Position numbers and translations under genes: made by a program | The notes under the pieces: model-generated | Told to the model about the DNA's origin: nothing | Seen by the model: only the letters and a program-made list of their open reading frames with translations | Database searches by the model: none | Part shown: one piece after another, positions 48,081-60,905 of the stretch | Numbering within the stretch: the stretch's first letter is position 1 | Layout: each line of letters starts with the position of its first letter | Source of the DNA: Coffea arabica | Taxonomy: Eukaryota > Streptophyta > Magnoliopsida > Gentianales > Rubiaceae | Assembly (NCBI RefSeq): GCF_036785885.1 | Contig: NC_092323.1 | Location: 11,540,501-11,604,500 of the forward strand | DNA: 64,000 nt | Direction of reading: 5' to 3'

Positions 48081-50068
48081 TAAATCAAATTCAGAATATT
48101 CCTAAATTAGTTGTTGATTCCCCACAGCTAGCATTATAAATAACGCAGAAAATCAGATTTTGTCAATGCAGTTGTAGCTTATAAGACATTGTTGATGGGT
48201 CAATTTAAGTTTTTTGGTGGAATCTATGGTTGCAAAGAAGTTGGGAAGCTGTGCCAACCATAAGGGAATGATTGGTTGAGCATCAATTTATGGTTTGATT
48301 TCTTAGAGTTTCATATCTTGGAATGATTTTCGTTTTGCTAGAAAATGTCCTTCTTTTATTTGTTTATGTTGCCTTGGGCTGAAGGCCAAAGCTGTTTCTG
48401 TTTATTTTAAATTCGTGAAAATCGAAAACTCAATAATGTCGACTTCCAAACGTATTAGATGTCGTACAAGAGTTCGAAGAACATCGCATGGATCCCTTTT
48501 TTTTATTATTTATTTCGGTCGACGTCTTTCGTTTTTGATAAACAACAATAAAAGTAATTGCCAATACTGAAAATCCAGGTAAGCAAAACGTCAAGTCGTT
48601 TTCAGGTTTGTTAGGATTATAGTCAACGAGATCCCACGAGCGTATTGAAACGGCAAAATGAAAACAAAAAAGATTCTGCGAATTATGTAATAGAAAACTT
48701 GAATATCATTAATATACGGGTTAAATGTAGAAAATTCCCATGAATTATTATGCTAGTTATAATTCACACCTAACTTATTTTAATAGACACATCACCTCCT
48801 TGGTCAACTAAAAAATAATGAAAAAAATTAACTCCATCTAAGCAATTGGTGAATTTATCCTCCTTGAAAAAATAGCCTTTTGGTGGGAAAATTTGTCACT
48901 TTAAATAGGCTGATTTTCACTTCAAAAGCAAAGTGTAATTGAAAACAAAGGTCAAATGTGAGAGGACAAAATACGAAAAATTTGAGAGACCGCTGTTGCA
49001 ATTTTTATCTTCTTCAACACATCATAATGCCATAACTTCATATACAATAGGCAAAATATAACTTGAAATCTTCACAAGAATTTGGATGAGAAAAACCCAA
49101 AATTTTTCATATGAATTTAGCATAATAACCGCGAAAAAGGTTCAATACGAAACCTTCATATTAATAAGCAAAATATTGGACTTAAAAGTTTCAACAAACA
49201 CCTAAAATTTTCGGTTACTTATGTGCATATATAATGAAAAACCAAAAATACAGCTCGCATTTAGTAGGATTTTACAATGCAATTTCCATGATACAATGAT
49301 CTATTTTGACTTGGCCCGAATCAAAATAAATAGTGGAATGAGGTTGTTCAGATTTTTGAAGTCAATTTATTCTCTCTCTTTTTTTTTTCCTATACTTCTT
49401 TTGTTTTAATTGCCATTCAAAGTGACCTCATATTTTATTTTTCTGTATTTTTAATTAGACATTTCTTACGAAGTGAAAATTTTAATTAGTCTATTTGAGG
49501 TGCCAATCTTTTCCGACCAAGAGAGCATTTTTGGCACTCAATAAATTGGTTAGTTAACCAAGAGTGTAATTAAGGTGGCTACAAAAATATTTTAGATTAA
49601 TAGATTTATTGCATTTAATCCTTAATTAATAGACCGGTCCTCCTTTTAAGAGCTGGAATTGTAAATGGTTAAATTGAGAACGGAGTTTCGTATTAAATGG
49701 AGAAACAAGAACACTTGACCGCCGACTAATGTATAATTAAGTCACCCTAATTTCTTATTATACATTAAAGTGAGTTGCATCTCCGACTGTCAATATCCTC
49801 CATATCTAAATGTCCTATAAACAGAAAATTGGATTAAAGAAAAAAAAATTTTAATTATCAGGTTTAATTCTATTGTATAATTAAGTAGCAGAGAGGGTGA
49901 AGAATTTTCACTCAAATTAGGTGTAAGCCAGCTGTCTTGGACACTGTCAAAATGCATTAATTACGTGCTAGATAATGTGGTTCTCATTTGAATTATTATT
50001 AAACGAATGAGAAAACATGCAGGAATTCCAAACACTTCAAATTAACGAACAGAATCTTGATTATTAGC

Positions 50069-50285
50069 CACTGGCCATTTGGTCCAGTGATCATCCCTTC
50101 TTTGGGGATGCTGGAGGTCAGGGATTCAACCCTTACCTCCCACAACTTGCCACTCTACCGTGGCTGGTCTTTGTCCTCACGGGGTAACTCGAATTCCAGT
50201 ACCTAGCTAGCAAGGGCTGCCTTTTGACCAAGTCTGTGCCCAGTATACTCCGCGGACGGACACCTGGGTTCCCAGATACAATTTT
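50069..50285 (+). mobile_element. Larger SINE-like element
   Basis: A GC-richer island in AT-rich DNA. It carries actggccatttggtccagtg (A-box-like) and, about 45 bases on, caggGATTCAACCCttacc (B-box-like), followed by a unique ~150-bp body and no ORF. The arrangement fits a tRNA-derived SINE, but no poly-A tail is visible, so it may be truncated. Confidence 0.5.
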
Positions 50286-51254
50286 CATGCGCGAAATCGA
50301 AATTTAAGTTTGTAATTACAATTCTATGGCTTAAAATTGTGAACAAATACTAACCAGTGAAAAAATATATATATAATATCAAAATTTGTAATTTTATTAC
50401 GCTTTTTCCTATCCATTTTTTCGCAGAATATAGCGCATTCCCAAATACATAAATCTACAGAGTAAATTCTCCATGCAAAAGTCCATCATGTCATCAAAAA
50501 GAAAAATACAACAAAGAAAGGAAAAAATGGAATGAACGACAAAAACCGCGGCTGCTCCAAAGATGCATTCCCCCATCAGTAACGTCAAATCAGCCTGAAA
50601 AACACGAAGCATGCAAAACAAATAAGACTTGCTACAATTCTTCATCAGACAAAAATTAATCGAATTTAATACATGCAAAGAAAGTGATTTGTGGAAGTTC
50701 AGCTGACGACTTTAGAAATTAGGATTTATGTGTTGGTAAACTCCTCACCATTATGCTCAGTGTGAAAATGTGAAGATTGTAAAAGATGCCCAACTAGCTT
50801 TCTTTCCCTGTTCTATTCCGCGTTTGAGCCACCAATTCTTTTTTGTTGTTTGTCAAACTTTTTCATTTTGGGTATGGATAGTCTTTAATTTCCCCTTTTT
50901 GTCACAAAATGAAATCTCCAATCTTTTTTTTTTTTTTTATCCATTTCCTTTGACATGATCTATTTCGAAGATGAAAATTTATGAATGCAACAACTTTATT
51001 CGAATTCTTTGTTTGACTGGAGTAAACTATTGGGCTTACTGGAAGACTTATAAAGCAACAAAAATCTAGTGGAGCATTTCGGTTTTTTTTTCCAAGAAAA
51101 TTTTGTCGTACGTAATTCATTTTCTTCTTCCTTTTTGTTCTTGCAAACAATAGCACGACAAAAAATATATTCTTCAAAATCTGTTAAGAAATAGATTTTC
51201 CTTTTCCAAGTAAAGTAGTTGAGTAAGTTTGTTATACATTATTATCACTTTATA

Positions 51255-51374
51255 ACTCTTTTTTTTACACTAGCAGATTTAGATAAGTCATAAAATACGA
51301 AAACAAATCATGTACATACAGTATACATTCACAACTATTAGTATAAAAAAATCACTTCACTGTCACTGTCAGTG
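51255..51374 (-). mobile_element. MITE, copy 2 of an inverted pair
   Basis: tttacactagcagatttaga, catgtacatacagtatacat and cactgtcagtgc correspond in order to the reverse complement of 47902-48080. It is followed by an A20 run. Confidence 0.6.
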
Positions 51375-52388
51375 CAAAAAAAAAAAAAAAAAAAAGGTTA
51401 ATCCAAAGTAATTTGGCTTTAGCGTCAGCAAGAGTTGGTGAACAAAAGTTTTATTTGATGAATACGGTTCTTTGCGTAACATGACATCATAACTTCTGCA
51501 TTTAACTAGTTTTATTAGCAATGAATGATAATCCAATTAAACTGGCGTCAAGATTTCTTGTTCATTAATTATGACAATGACTCTCACGTAGTTCTGGGCA
51601 TAGCGTAAATGTGCTGTGCTGCCTCTCCCGACAGATTTATGTGCTTTCACGACTTCATCCATTTGTTAACTGATTTAGATTTTAACGTGGCATCTTAGGG
51701 TGAATCGAATCAAAATCCAATAAAGACATTCAAATTTCTACACTATTAGTAATTATTAGGTCATGTAATCATTTCTCTAAACATGCTTTACCATTGTGAT
51801 TAAAGTAGGAACCATCATTTGTTTAACAGTTCATATATATAAATTCTTTGCTTTTAGGAACTTCTTTTCTTTTTTTTTTCGCTCCCTTTTTGGGTCAGAA
51901 TTCAAGTGTAAGTTAGGCGTTCAAAAGAGTACTTAGAAATTAAGGACACGATTGTATCCATATTTTGTAATTTTCTACAGAAGGCTCAAGATTGAATTTA
52001 TCATTTTAACCCTGCCAGTACCTTGGTGGAAATACGTAGACCTTTGCATGTATTAGTTTTGACTTTTTTGGCCAGTCGATGGATCATTTGTCGACAGTGG
52101 ACTTGGTTTTCATACTATTACAAAGTACAAGGACATTACGTAGTGGAAAAGAAAAAATTTAAAATCAATGTCATCAATCTTCAAGAATATTAATTAATAA
52201 CTATGAATATTTGATAATCTTGATGACTTTTTGCTTCAAATATAGGCCTGGCGATTCGTTCAATGTCCCATCATAGTCAAACATTTTGATCCACAAATTT
52301 TTGTATAAAAATTAAAAGAGAATGAGCTCAAGCAGGGGAAAAAAAAGAACGAGCAATGACTAAGCATGTAGGAACTGGTAGGGGAAGG

Positions 52389-53834
52389 TGATAGGGTATA
52401 ATTTGTTAGTAATTTTATTATTAATTTTCCCTTCTATCCCGGACAAATATTGTGTTAATTGCTGATATTTACTCATATTTGATATCTGGACCCAATTCCA
52501 GGAGTGGAGCAGATAACTACAAAAAGAGGGACTTTTGGATGCAAATTTGGGAGACTCCAGCAGAAAGCCTCAATTGGCTGGGACCACAAGAGCTACAAGA
52601 GCTAGTAAAGGCAACGTACAAAGCCTTAGGAACAAGAAGTAATTCGGCAGCTTGTGTCCAATTGGTGGGGACCACTGGATATCTTTCCTTTGGCTTTAAA
52701 TAGGGAGCTAACGTACAGAGGCGAGGGACCGCTTTTAGTTTAGCTTTTTAGCCTAGTCTTTAGTTTAGTTTTTTTCTTTCTTTTCCTTGGACTGGCCTCT
52801 GACACACGCCAGGTGCTTGACAATATTCCCCAACGGGGAAAACCTCCTTCATTCCTTATTTCTTAGTACAAAACGATGCCTTCGCAATTTATTAACTCGT
52901 GTGGTGATTTAATTATGCGGCGTGGCTAAGTCTTTCATCTAGTCAAGGGTCAACTCGACGGCGCAGTCCCGAAAATCTGTGAGATCTAATTAGTTTTCAC
53001 GTGTTCCTTTATCTATTAATATTTACATGTTGTCTGATTTAATTTTCATGGGATTATTTTATTAATTGGATGTCAAGGGCCCGATGTTCAACTTGATTTA
53101 TTAATCTCGTGCCAATTTAGTCAATTAAATCCGTAATTGTTTGATTGATTAATATTATTGGCAACTGGTGTGTTTACACATTAGAGGAATGTGCAATCTA
53201 ATTTAAATAACCCTCGTAGCGTGTTATTGATTAGGGCTAGGTTTTTCTGGTTATTAATGCAATTAGAAAATTAATTCCTACGGTCGTACCTAGGAGTACT
53301 TTTCTGGTTAGGGGTGATTAATGGTCGTACCTTGGTCACCTATAACTTAAGGAAAAATTGGTTGTCAGACTATAACTAGCCTATTAATACATTAAGTGAA
53401 CCTCTCCTGCATCAATGATCGGATAAATGGACTGTGCCTGAGTAGTTGTATCCTTGACTAGAATTTATTTATTCCTGATTAAATTCCTGCTATATTTGCG
53501 CTAGTTATTTATTCATTTTTAGTTAAATTGTTTAATTGTTTTTAGTTGCATTCCGGTGAAATCCCCCTTTATCAATTGGACTTTGAAAGAGACAGATATC
53601 TCCAGTCCCTGAGGAGACGACCCTACTTGCCACTGTCTACTATTTAGTAATTTTTGTCAATTAATGAATTCTGGTATATCGGGTTAAGCAAACTCTTCGG
53701 GAATAGGGTGAATCAAGTAACCCATTGCACACCTAGAGTCCCTGCTCCAGTACCTAGGATTAATTATTGACTGCTTTTGGTGGTAGCTAGGTTCTATTTT
53801 TATTATTATTATTGCACAGGCTGACGACCTGTCA
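52389..53834 (+). mobile_element. Solo LTR of an LTR retrotransposon
   Basis: The 1446-bp unit begins TGATAGG and ends CCTGTCA, the expected TG..CA termini in a 7-bp near-perfect inverted repeat. It is flanked by a perfect 5-bp duplication, gaagg (52384-52388 and 53835-53839). No primer-binding site, gag or pol follows, and no second LTR is present, so it is a solo LTR left by recombination between the two LTRs. It contains a promoter-like ggctttaaatagg near 52691. The short ORF at 52452-52703 lies inside the LTR and is not a gene. The length and the tail phrase ctgaggagacgaccctact suggest a Ty3/gypsy (Tat/Ogre-like) origin, but this is a guess. Confidence 0.88.
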
Positions 53835-53979
53835 GAAGGGATGGTTGGATTGTTTGGGAGGAGGGAGTACGAGTGAAAGGTTTCCGATTTTGAGTCCCCT
53901 ACTTATACTATAAATTGTTTTTTAAATATAGGGAATTAGCACTATAAAAAATGGGATTTTGGTTTTTTTTTTTTTCTTT

Positions 53980-54002
53980 GGGGGAGGGGGAGGGGAAGGG
54001 GG
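53980..54002 (+). other. Potential G-quadruplex motif
   Basis: Four G runs (5, 5, 4 and 5 long) are separated by single or double A. This satisfies the standard G-quadruplex pattern. It lies 145 bases past the solo LTR. Confidence 0.8.
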
Positions 54003-54087
54003 TTCGTACTGCCCCTTTTGCCCTTCCTTTGTGCACGTACAAATATTTACGGACGAGCTTTGCTATATAATATGAAATTAGTAAAAA

Positions 54088-54196
54088 AATTTTGATCTAG
54101 TAGTTAAGATTAAAACTCCATAACGTAGAGATTTTGAGTTCTAATCCCTCTGTACTCTCCCTGCTTCTTAAATCCCACCTCTTCCCTACTAAAAAA
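54088..54196 (+). mobile_element. SINE-like element
   Basis: One of the best copies: ttttgatctagtagttaaga (A-box-like), gagttctaatccctc (B-box-like), then ctgcttcttaaatcccacct and a short A run. Confidence 0.6.
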
Positions 54197-55482
54197 TTTC
54201 TAGTAACAAATACACACACACAAACGCATATATATAACACGAAATTAATTCTACAAGCTCTTTTTTCTTTTTAGGTGAAAAGTATGCAGAGCTATGTGGC
54301 TTGTTGCCTTCAATTTGTTGAACGGTAAAAGCAAGGATTACCTCAAATAGTAAATTAATTTGTTGGGCCGATTTGGAGGTGAATTTTTGCTGCTGTCAAT
54401 GCTACGCCAATTTTTCACCTTTGACTAAGAATGGCGAAATGATGCATTTTCTACTATCACCAAGAGAAGGAAAACAAAAAACACATATTTTCTACGTAGT
54501 TACTTGCTAAAGACAAATTCGAGTATTCTTATACTTCCAAAATGCAAAGCATGGACCCTGCTTATAATTTTCGAAACTATCACATTTGTCCACTTTTTTT
54601 GCAATTTAGCAGAAAGACTTGAGACATACAGATGTATACATTTACTTAGTGTAGCCGTACACACGGTTAAAGAGTGTGAACCATATACTGCACTAGTCTC
54701 TTCTCACCCTACCGTCTCATTCCTCCTCCATTCTGAGGGCGACAAGAATCGTACCTTCATCATTGAGGAATTTAACCGGGTGTTATGAATTCTAATCATT
54801 TTCAGAAAAAGAAAGGGAAAAAAACTAGCTTGCATTGTCAAAAGGATGTGATAAAATACTCCACTTGTCAACACTTTAGCAATCCAATCATTCCCAAAAA
54901 AAAAAAAAAAAAAAAAAATACAGGCAAGCCAATGTCTTCATTCTTGGCTTAGTACCGACTGAAGCCCCCACAACGCAGCAAACCCAAGCCACAAAGTCAG
55001 AAAACAAAGAATAGTACAAGCAAAAATTTGACTGAAAGTTATTGAACCGCAACCTTTTCTCACAGTGGAATGAGTAAAACCGAGTACCCTGTCATCATTA
55101 TCGTAATCATGCGCATCGTTCTCAACAGTCCACATCCCCGTTTATACCTTAGAATTTTAGTGTATTGCCTACACTTGTAAAATCCAATGGGACTGGTAGA
55201 GCTTTGATTATTTGGTTGCTTGATTTTTCATTTTCTTTTGTTTTGGATAATGACTATATTGTCACTCTTTTTCTTTTTTTTCATGATGAGTTTTTACTGA
55301 ATAAGATGTACATTGTCGTCGTGGAAGTGGAATTGTGTAGTTGTTACAATTGATTTGAGTATATAAACTTGTGCAGGTTTACTTCATTTTATGAAGCATT
55401 CTTTGTTTATGATAGCATGAATCAGAATGAGTTACTTGAACAGTCATGTCACAAACGTAATAATCGATGAATGATCGAAGAT

Positions 55483-55575
55483 ATCTTGATCTAGTGGCTA
55501 AAATTGAAACTCTAAAATTTAGACAACTAGAGTTTAAATCTCCCTTCCCTCTACTCGTTTCTTAAGTACAACTGC
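55483..55575 (+). mobile_element. SINE-like element
   Basis: It reads atcttgatctagtggctaaa, agagtttaaatctccc, then ctactcgtttcttaagtac, matching the copy at 54088-54196 throughout. It lacks a clear poly-A tail. Confidence 0.6.
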
Positions 55576-58500
55576 ACGTATAAATATTAGGGTAATAATA
55601 TCCATACATAGCTTTTGAGTATTTTTTTTTTAAAGCAAAATTAAAGAGAAAGTAGGTATTTTTAGAGAGAATGCATAATGAAAGTGCGCAACAAAATAAA
55701 AAGGGGTAAAAAATTCATATAAATATTGAGATCAAAAGTAAAAAGGTTTTGGTACTTGGGAGAAAAGTAGAAAACTCGTTAAAAAAGAAAAAAATTGGCA
55801 CGCGTTTTCAAAAGAAGACCCTAGACAATTTTTTCACAATGCTGATGCGATGCCGTGAATGAAGTCAAATGGACTTGCGGACCAATCATGATTCAGCGTA
55901 TACCATCTGTCTTACGCTCTTCCCTCGTGTGTGATGAGTTGACCCCACCAAAACACATAATTTACATATAGAATCCGCAACGACCTCTCTATCTCTCCTA
56001 CTTCCCACTCTAATTCTGTGGGTCACAGATTTTGGATTTTTTTCTATTTTTTTTTTGTCCTTAATAAGAGTTCAATACCAACGACTTTGATTTTGTGGTG
56101 TGCAAACAAAATATTCCCTATCAGATTCATTTGTGTTTTATGAGTCTCTGTGTGTGTGTGTGTGTGTTTTGGCATTTACTATTAGCACCACCATATTTAA
56201 TGTAGCTTATTAGTAGTGTCTTCTTCTACTTACGCAATTTAACTTTTTCTCTTCGGTGCCATAATATCCACAATATTTTTGCTATATATTTTGTATTCAG
56301 AACTAATAAGTATAAAGGTGCACATAATGTCAACAATATGTTAGATTCAACTAAAAATGTAGACAGAAGAAGACTGAGTTGAACGATAAAATAGAAAGAA
56401 TTACAAGTAAGAGATTCTTGATTCAAAACCTCCCACTCACTCGTGAAAACAAAACAAAAATACCGGCAGAAATCCATTATTTAAACGTTTTGTAAGAGGA
56501 TTATTTAAACATAGGAAAAAAAAAAAAAAGTTATGGGAATAGACACGCAGGGATGGTTTGTCGGCTAGTGGGGCCTGTCATTTTCTGGGACCTGAGTAAT
56601 AAATGACTCAAAGCTTACATCATGCTGATGCCAATAATATTTCTCCAGATACATAATAATTTCTTTTACAACAGCAAAACCCATACTAACCTAACCACTC
56701 TAATGGGTTTGGAGAACCAATTGGACTTGTGTAAGAGGATAGATGAAAGGCCTATAAGAGGATCAGATTATTGCGGGGTCCGAACTTCTAATTTTTAGTC
56801 TGTAGAAGAGATTTAAATTCTTCGTAGTGATTAATTCGCCTTTGACAAGTTGACTTTTAGCTGTTACGTACCGTCGACTCAAAATAGCTCATTTGTAATT
56901 AGCGCTATTAGTCTATTATTGCTCTCATTTTTAGTGAAGTGATTTACGCACTCTTTTCTCTTCTTCAAAAACTGACTACAGAATAAGATCAATCCAACCA
57001 TGAGGAAAGGAAGTGCAACAAAGAAACTGCATTTGGTATTCAGGCAAGTCGGTTGAGTAAACGAGAAAAAAAGAAAAGAAACATTGGAATCAAAGGCCAT
57101 AGGAAATTTACAAGAACCAGACTATACTTAATTAAGTACCACTATACTAGAAGCAATAGGCAAAAAGAAAAGGAAAGAACTAGATTTACCATTCCAAAAA
57201 AAGTAATAAAGCACAGAAAGCCCGAGAATAAGAAAGTAAAGTCAGTGTGTGTTATCATATTGTATTTCCAGCTACCATAAAAAAGTTCAAAAAATTGGCA
57301 ATTTCACCTGTTTAAAGAAGAACGGCATCTAACAATGATTGCCTTAAGCTAAAGTTTTGCAAATGTCTTCACATAAAAAAAAAGAAGAGAAGTAGTGGAA
57401 GGATGACAAAATGGCATAATCAAGAAGAAGAATCCCATTTGATATGATTGTTTATTTAGAGGGTGTGAGAAAGTGAGGGTTGGCAAATATACTACTGCAG
57501 TAGTCTGTACTACACATTCTGAAGTACTCAAAAGAGGTTGGCAATTAAAGCAACGAGTATTAGTTTATTCTGGGAATAGAAGAAAAACTGCAGATTTTTC
57601 AAGCTCTTTTTCGTATGGGGATGGACTACAGATAGCAATAGGTGGCCTTGGAGGACCATAAGACCTACTAAAATACATAACTTGCAGTTTGTAGCAAAGG
57701 GTACACTTTCAACTGGGGCGGTTGCTGAATCAAAGGGCTGGTCGCCCATGCGCTTGGATTGATTCTGTAAAGGGTTTGGTTTGGGGTGCTTTTAGTGGAT
57801 TTTGGGGCCCCTTTTTCTTCCACTCTCGAAGCTACACCTGAGAAATGGTATCTGGCAAAAATGTTCATGTCTATCGACTATCATCATGAATCCAGTGAAT
57901 CAAATGTTTCATTGAGTACTGCTTCTTCCCTTCTTTCTGCCCTTTCTAAATACACCATAATTTAAAGAAGCACTACTGTTATGCTAAAGTCCATGCAGCA
58001 TATAGCTATTTCAACGCTAATTTAAATCAATTCAAATATTGTAACTAACTCAACTCAATGTGTCAATTTTTAACTATATATGCTTTCATTTCTCCTGTTT
58101 GTAGAAAAGGTTCCGGGGTAAGACTTAGTGTTATACCACGAACTCCAAACTTTATTCTTAAATGATTAGAGCAGAGGATTGGATGATGCAATGCTTAGAA
58201 TGGAATTACTGAGCATGTATAGTAGCTATAATGCCAAATCACACAGTGCCGACATACTTCTGGAGCTTCATTGGTGGTAATATATTCTTTTTTTCTTTAG
58301 AAGAGGTTGACGAATTAAACTCTTTAATTTGTTGGAAGATAATTAATTCCCTCCCAGTTGACTAAAAACAATAAACTATGACACTGCAACTAATTCACTC
58401 TCCTTATTTATTCATCAAATACTAGTACCGACAGTGTGCAATAAAGATAATTATATGCTTGCGTACAATGTATGAGAACGTATGCAAGAAAGATAATGAT

Positions 58501-60905
58501 GCATTCGTATATATTTTATGAAGCCCAAAAATAAAAAAAAATAAAAAACTCTCTGATAAAAATAAATGGATGATGCAACCATCCATATTATGACACTCGA
58601 TAATCTTTTCGTTTAGTATTGACAAAAACCTCTGTCCATGAACTCATGGCGTGTAGAATTTGACAACAAGAGAGGGGGGGAAAAATGAAAGACAGGCACT
58701 CCACATTCTTGTGTCCTTTTCCTTTAATTATGTGTTTCATTTTAAGGAGGAAAATCGAACCTATTGATGTATGCGTATCACAATGTAGTCACTGTTTTAT
58801 GGATTGAAATCCACTGATTCTTGCAATGGAATTTTTGCTGGCACAGTTGGAAACCTTATTTTGGATAAAGCATGTTGTTATGGTATTTAGGTCCCCATTA
58901 GCGTAATTGTTTACGCGGCCTACAATTCTCTACTCTTTTCTCTTTTTGGTTAGGATCACGGAGCCAAACGTGGAACAAAACTGGAACACATATATGGGCG
59001 CATACAAGATTGTGATGAGCCTGCTTTGACACCGCAGCACAAAATTGGAGTACGATAAACAAGTTTTGAACCCGTATTGTTAGTGGAGCTCCACAGGAAG
59101 AATGCTAAAGGGATTCTCCTTTTCACACTCCCTTTCTTCAATGGGAAAATTGTAATTTTATTTTTATTAGTAGGTCGTTTAGATTCACGTTATCACCGAT
59201 GTATACAAAAAAAAAGAACGTCGAAAATGCTATCTGTACTCTATTTTTTGTTATATACAACCCTACCATTTATTTTATCATAGAGTCTAATAAATGAAAA
59301 TTATATCATTAGCATGATGACAGTGGGAGTGCGATTAACAAAAATGGAATGCAGATAACATGTTTCCCAGAAAGTCACTGATAACTAAATTTTTAATATG
59401 CATGACTGGAATTAGAAATCTACGTGTAGATGAAATCCTATTGATGTTGTGTGTGAAAGGTGAAATTTCATTTACGTCAATATTTTCAATGATGATGTAG
59501 ATTATGGCGGTGGTGATGGATATAATATAATTGCACCCTTTTGAATGGCAACATAATGCCTTCATACAATAGCCTTATCCACTGCAAGGTCGTGACCATA
59601 TATGCTTCTTCATCTTCTACATTGTTCCAATTGGGGCCATTTGAGAGTGCAGAGGAGACATTTTGTTTTGGAGGATACTCCATCATCATTCCCTCCCATT
59701 TCAGAAATGGTTGAATATGGACGCGTATCCCTTCACCTTTTTCACTTTGGTTTTCCACTGGATGTCTCCCGTGTCAGATGACTAATCCATAAGATGACTT
59801 GTCTCAAATCATACTTTAACAGATGGGCTTTAGTTGTTTGTTGTGCTGCTTTAGAGTTCGTTAGAATAGGAATATCCCGTCGAAGACATTTGATTTGTGC
59901 TTTGACCTTGGCAGGTCACAAACAAACTGTTTTGTTTACACGCCAGTTCAGATCACCATTTCTATTGGTTCAGATAAAATGCTCTTCTCTGTTCCTTTTG
60001 GGTGGGTGGGAGGGGGGGGGGGGGCATCTCATCTTTGGCACTTGATTAAGGAGGCAGCTGGACAATATCCGTGTCAGCTAATAAACTATGGTCAGCCTGT
60101 TCAAACGATAAACCTGCCAATTACAAGAACTTTCATGCTTCACATTGAAGTTTCTAGCCAAAATATGAGATGCGAGCCAGAGGAGCCACTTTCCGGAGAA
60201 ACAAATTCAGCCAGAAAGTGACACAGCATGGATTGTTGCTATTAACTTCGAAATCTAACTGCAATATTATGACAACCGGTGGCTGGCTCAACAATCCCAC
60301 GACCCAACAAGAAATGATCCGATTGCATGAAACAAAATGATTCCATACCTTCAACACGTAGACGTAGTATAGCATGGTATCACGTGGGCTTTAGCTTTCC
60401 GAGTTATCTCGACGAGCGAAACCAATTGATGGGCTTACCTACTCGGATAATCCCATGGATCGAACCTAAAGGTACATATACAGCAGGTCTGGCATAACAA
60501 CCGTGTAGTCCACAACAATTTGGCCACATTGAAGATCCACTCGCTTTCTCTAGAAATCATAATAAAGTATATAATTCAAGCGATGACTTCGATTACGCAA
60601 TGATTTCAAAATGTAAGAAAAAGGAACTTCTTCATCATGATGGAGCAAATTTGTTCATCAACAGATTCGAACAGTATTATGTTTCTGAAATTAGATGTCA
60701 CATAGAGCAGCTTCAGAGGAAAAGAATTTCAACTTTGAGCGCAAATACACATATATAATACCCCCATTAGAGGCCCAAAAGAATACATCTCAGACTGGAG
60801 GTACATCATCCGTACAAAATGTCATCATCAGGTATGGAGTTAAAGCCCTACAATGTACAAGAGTCTAGAACTGAGCGTGTCTACAACATCAGGACCAACT
60901 TAACC

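Larger units (their letters stand above)
44626..52383. other. Intergenic tract after the MYB gene
   Basis: The first ~350 bases probably include the MYB 3' untranslated region. No further gene is supportable. Identifiable content: MITE relative (45640-45745), 24-base poly-C run (46561-46584), small hAT-like MITE (46613-46780), SINE remnant (47350-47455), T26 run (47524-47549), a MITE pair in inverted orientation (47902-48080 and 51255-51374) and a larger SINE-like unit (50069-50285). Confidence 0.5.
53840..60900. other. Intergenic tract before the right-edge gene
   Basis: No gene is supportable. It contains a G-quadruplex-type run (53980-54002), two good SINE-like copies (54088-54196 and 55483-55575), another possible remnant around 56385-56460, an A22 run near 54898, a GT microsatellite at 56149-56167 and a G12 run near 60012. 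The ORF on the minus strand at 59486-59758 lacks an ATG at its open end and shows no family trait. The last ~120 bases are probably the 3' untranslated region of the minus-strand gene. Confidence 0.45.

Noticed and set aside
52452-52703. 83-codon ORF as a possible gene
   Set aside because: It lies wholly inside the solo LTR, which is expected to be non-coding.
59486-59758. 90-codon minus-strand ORF with balanced composition
   Set aside because: The open frame begins at GTG without an upstream ATG. No splice partners or family resemblance were found.
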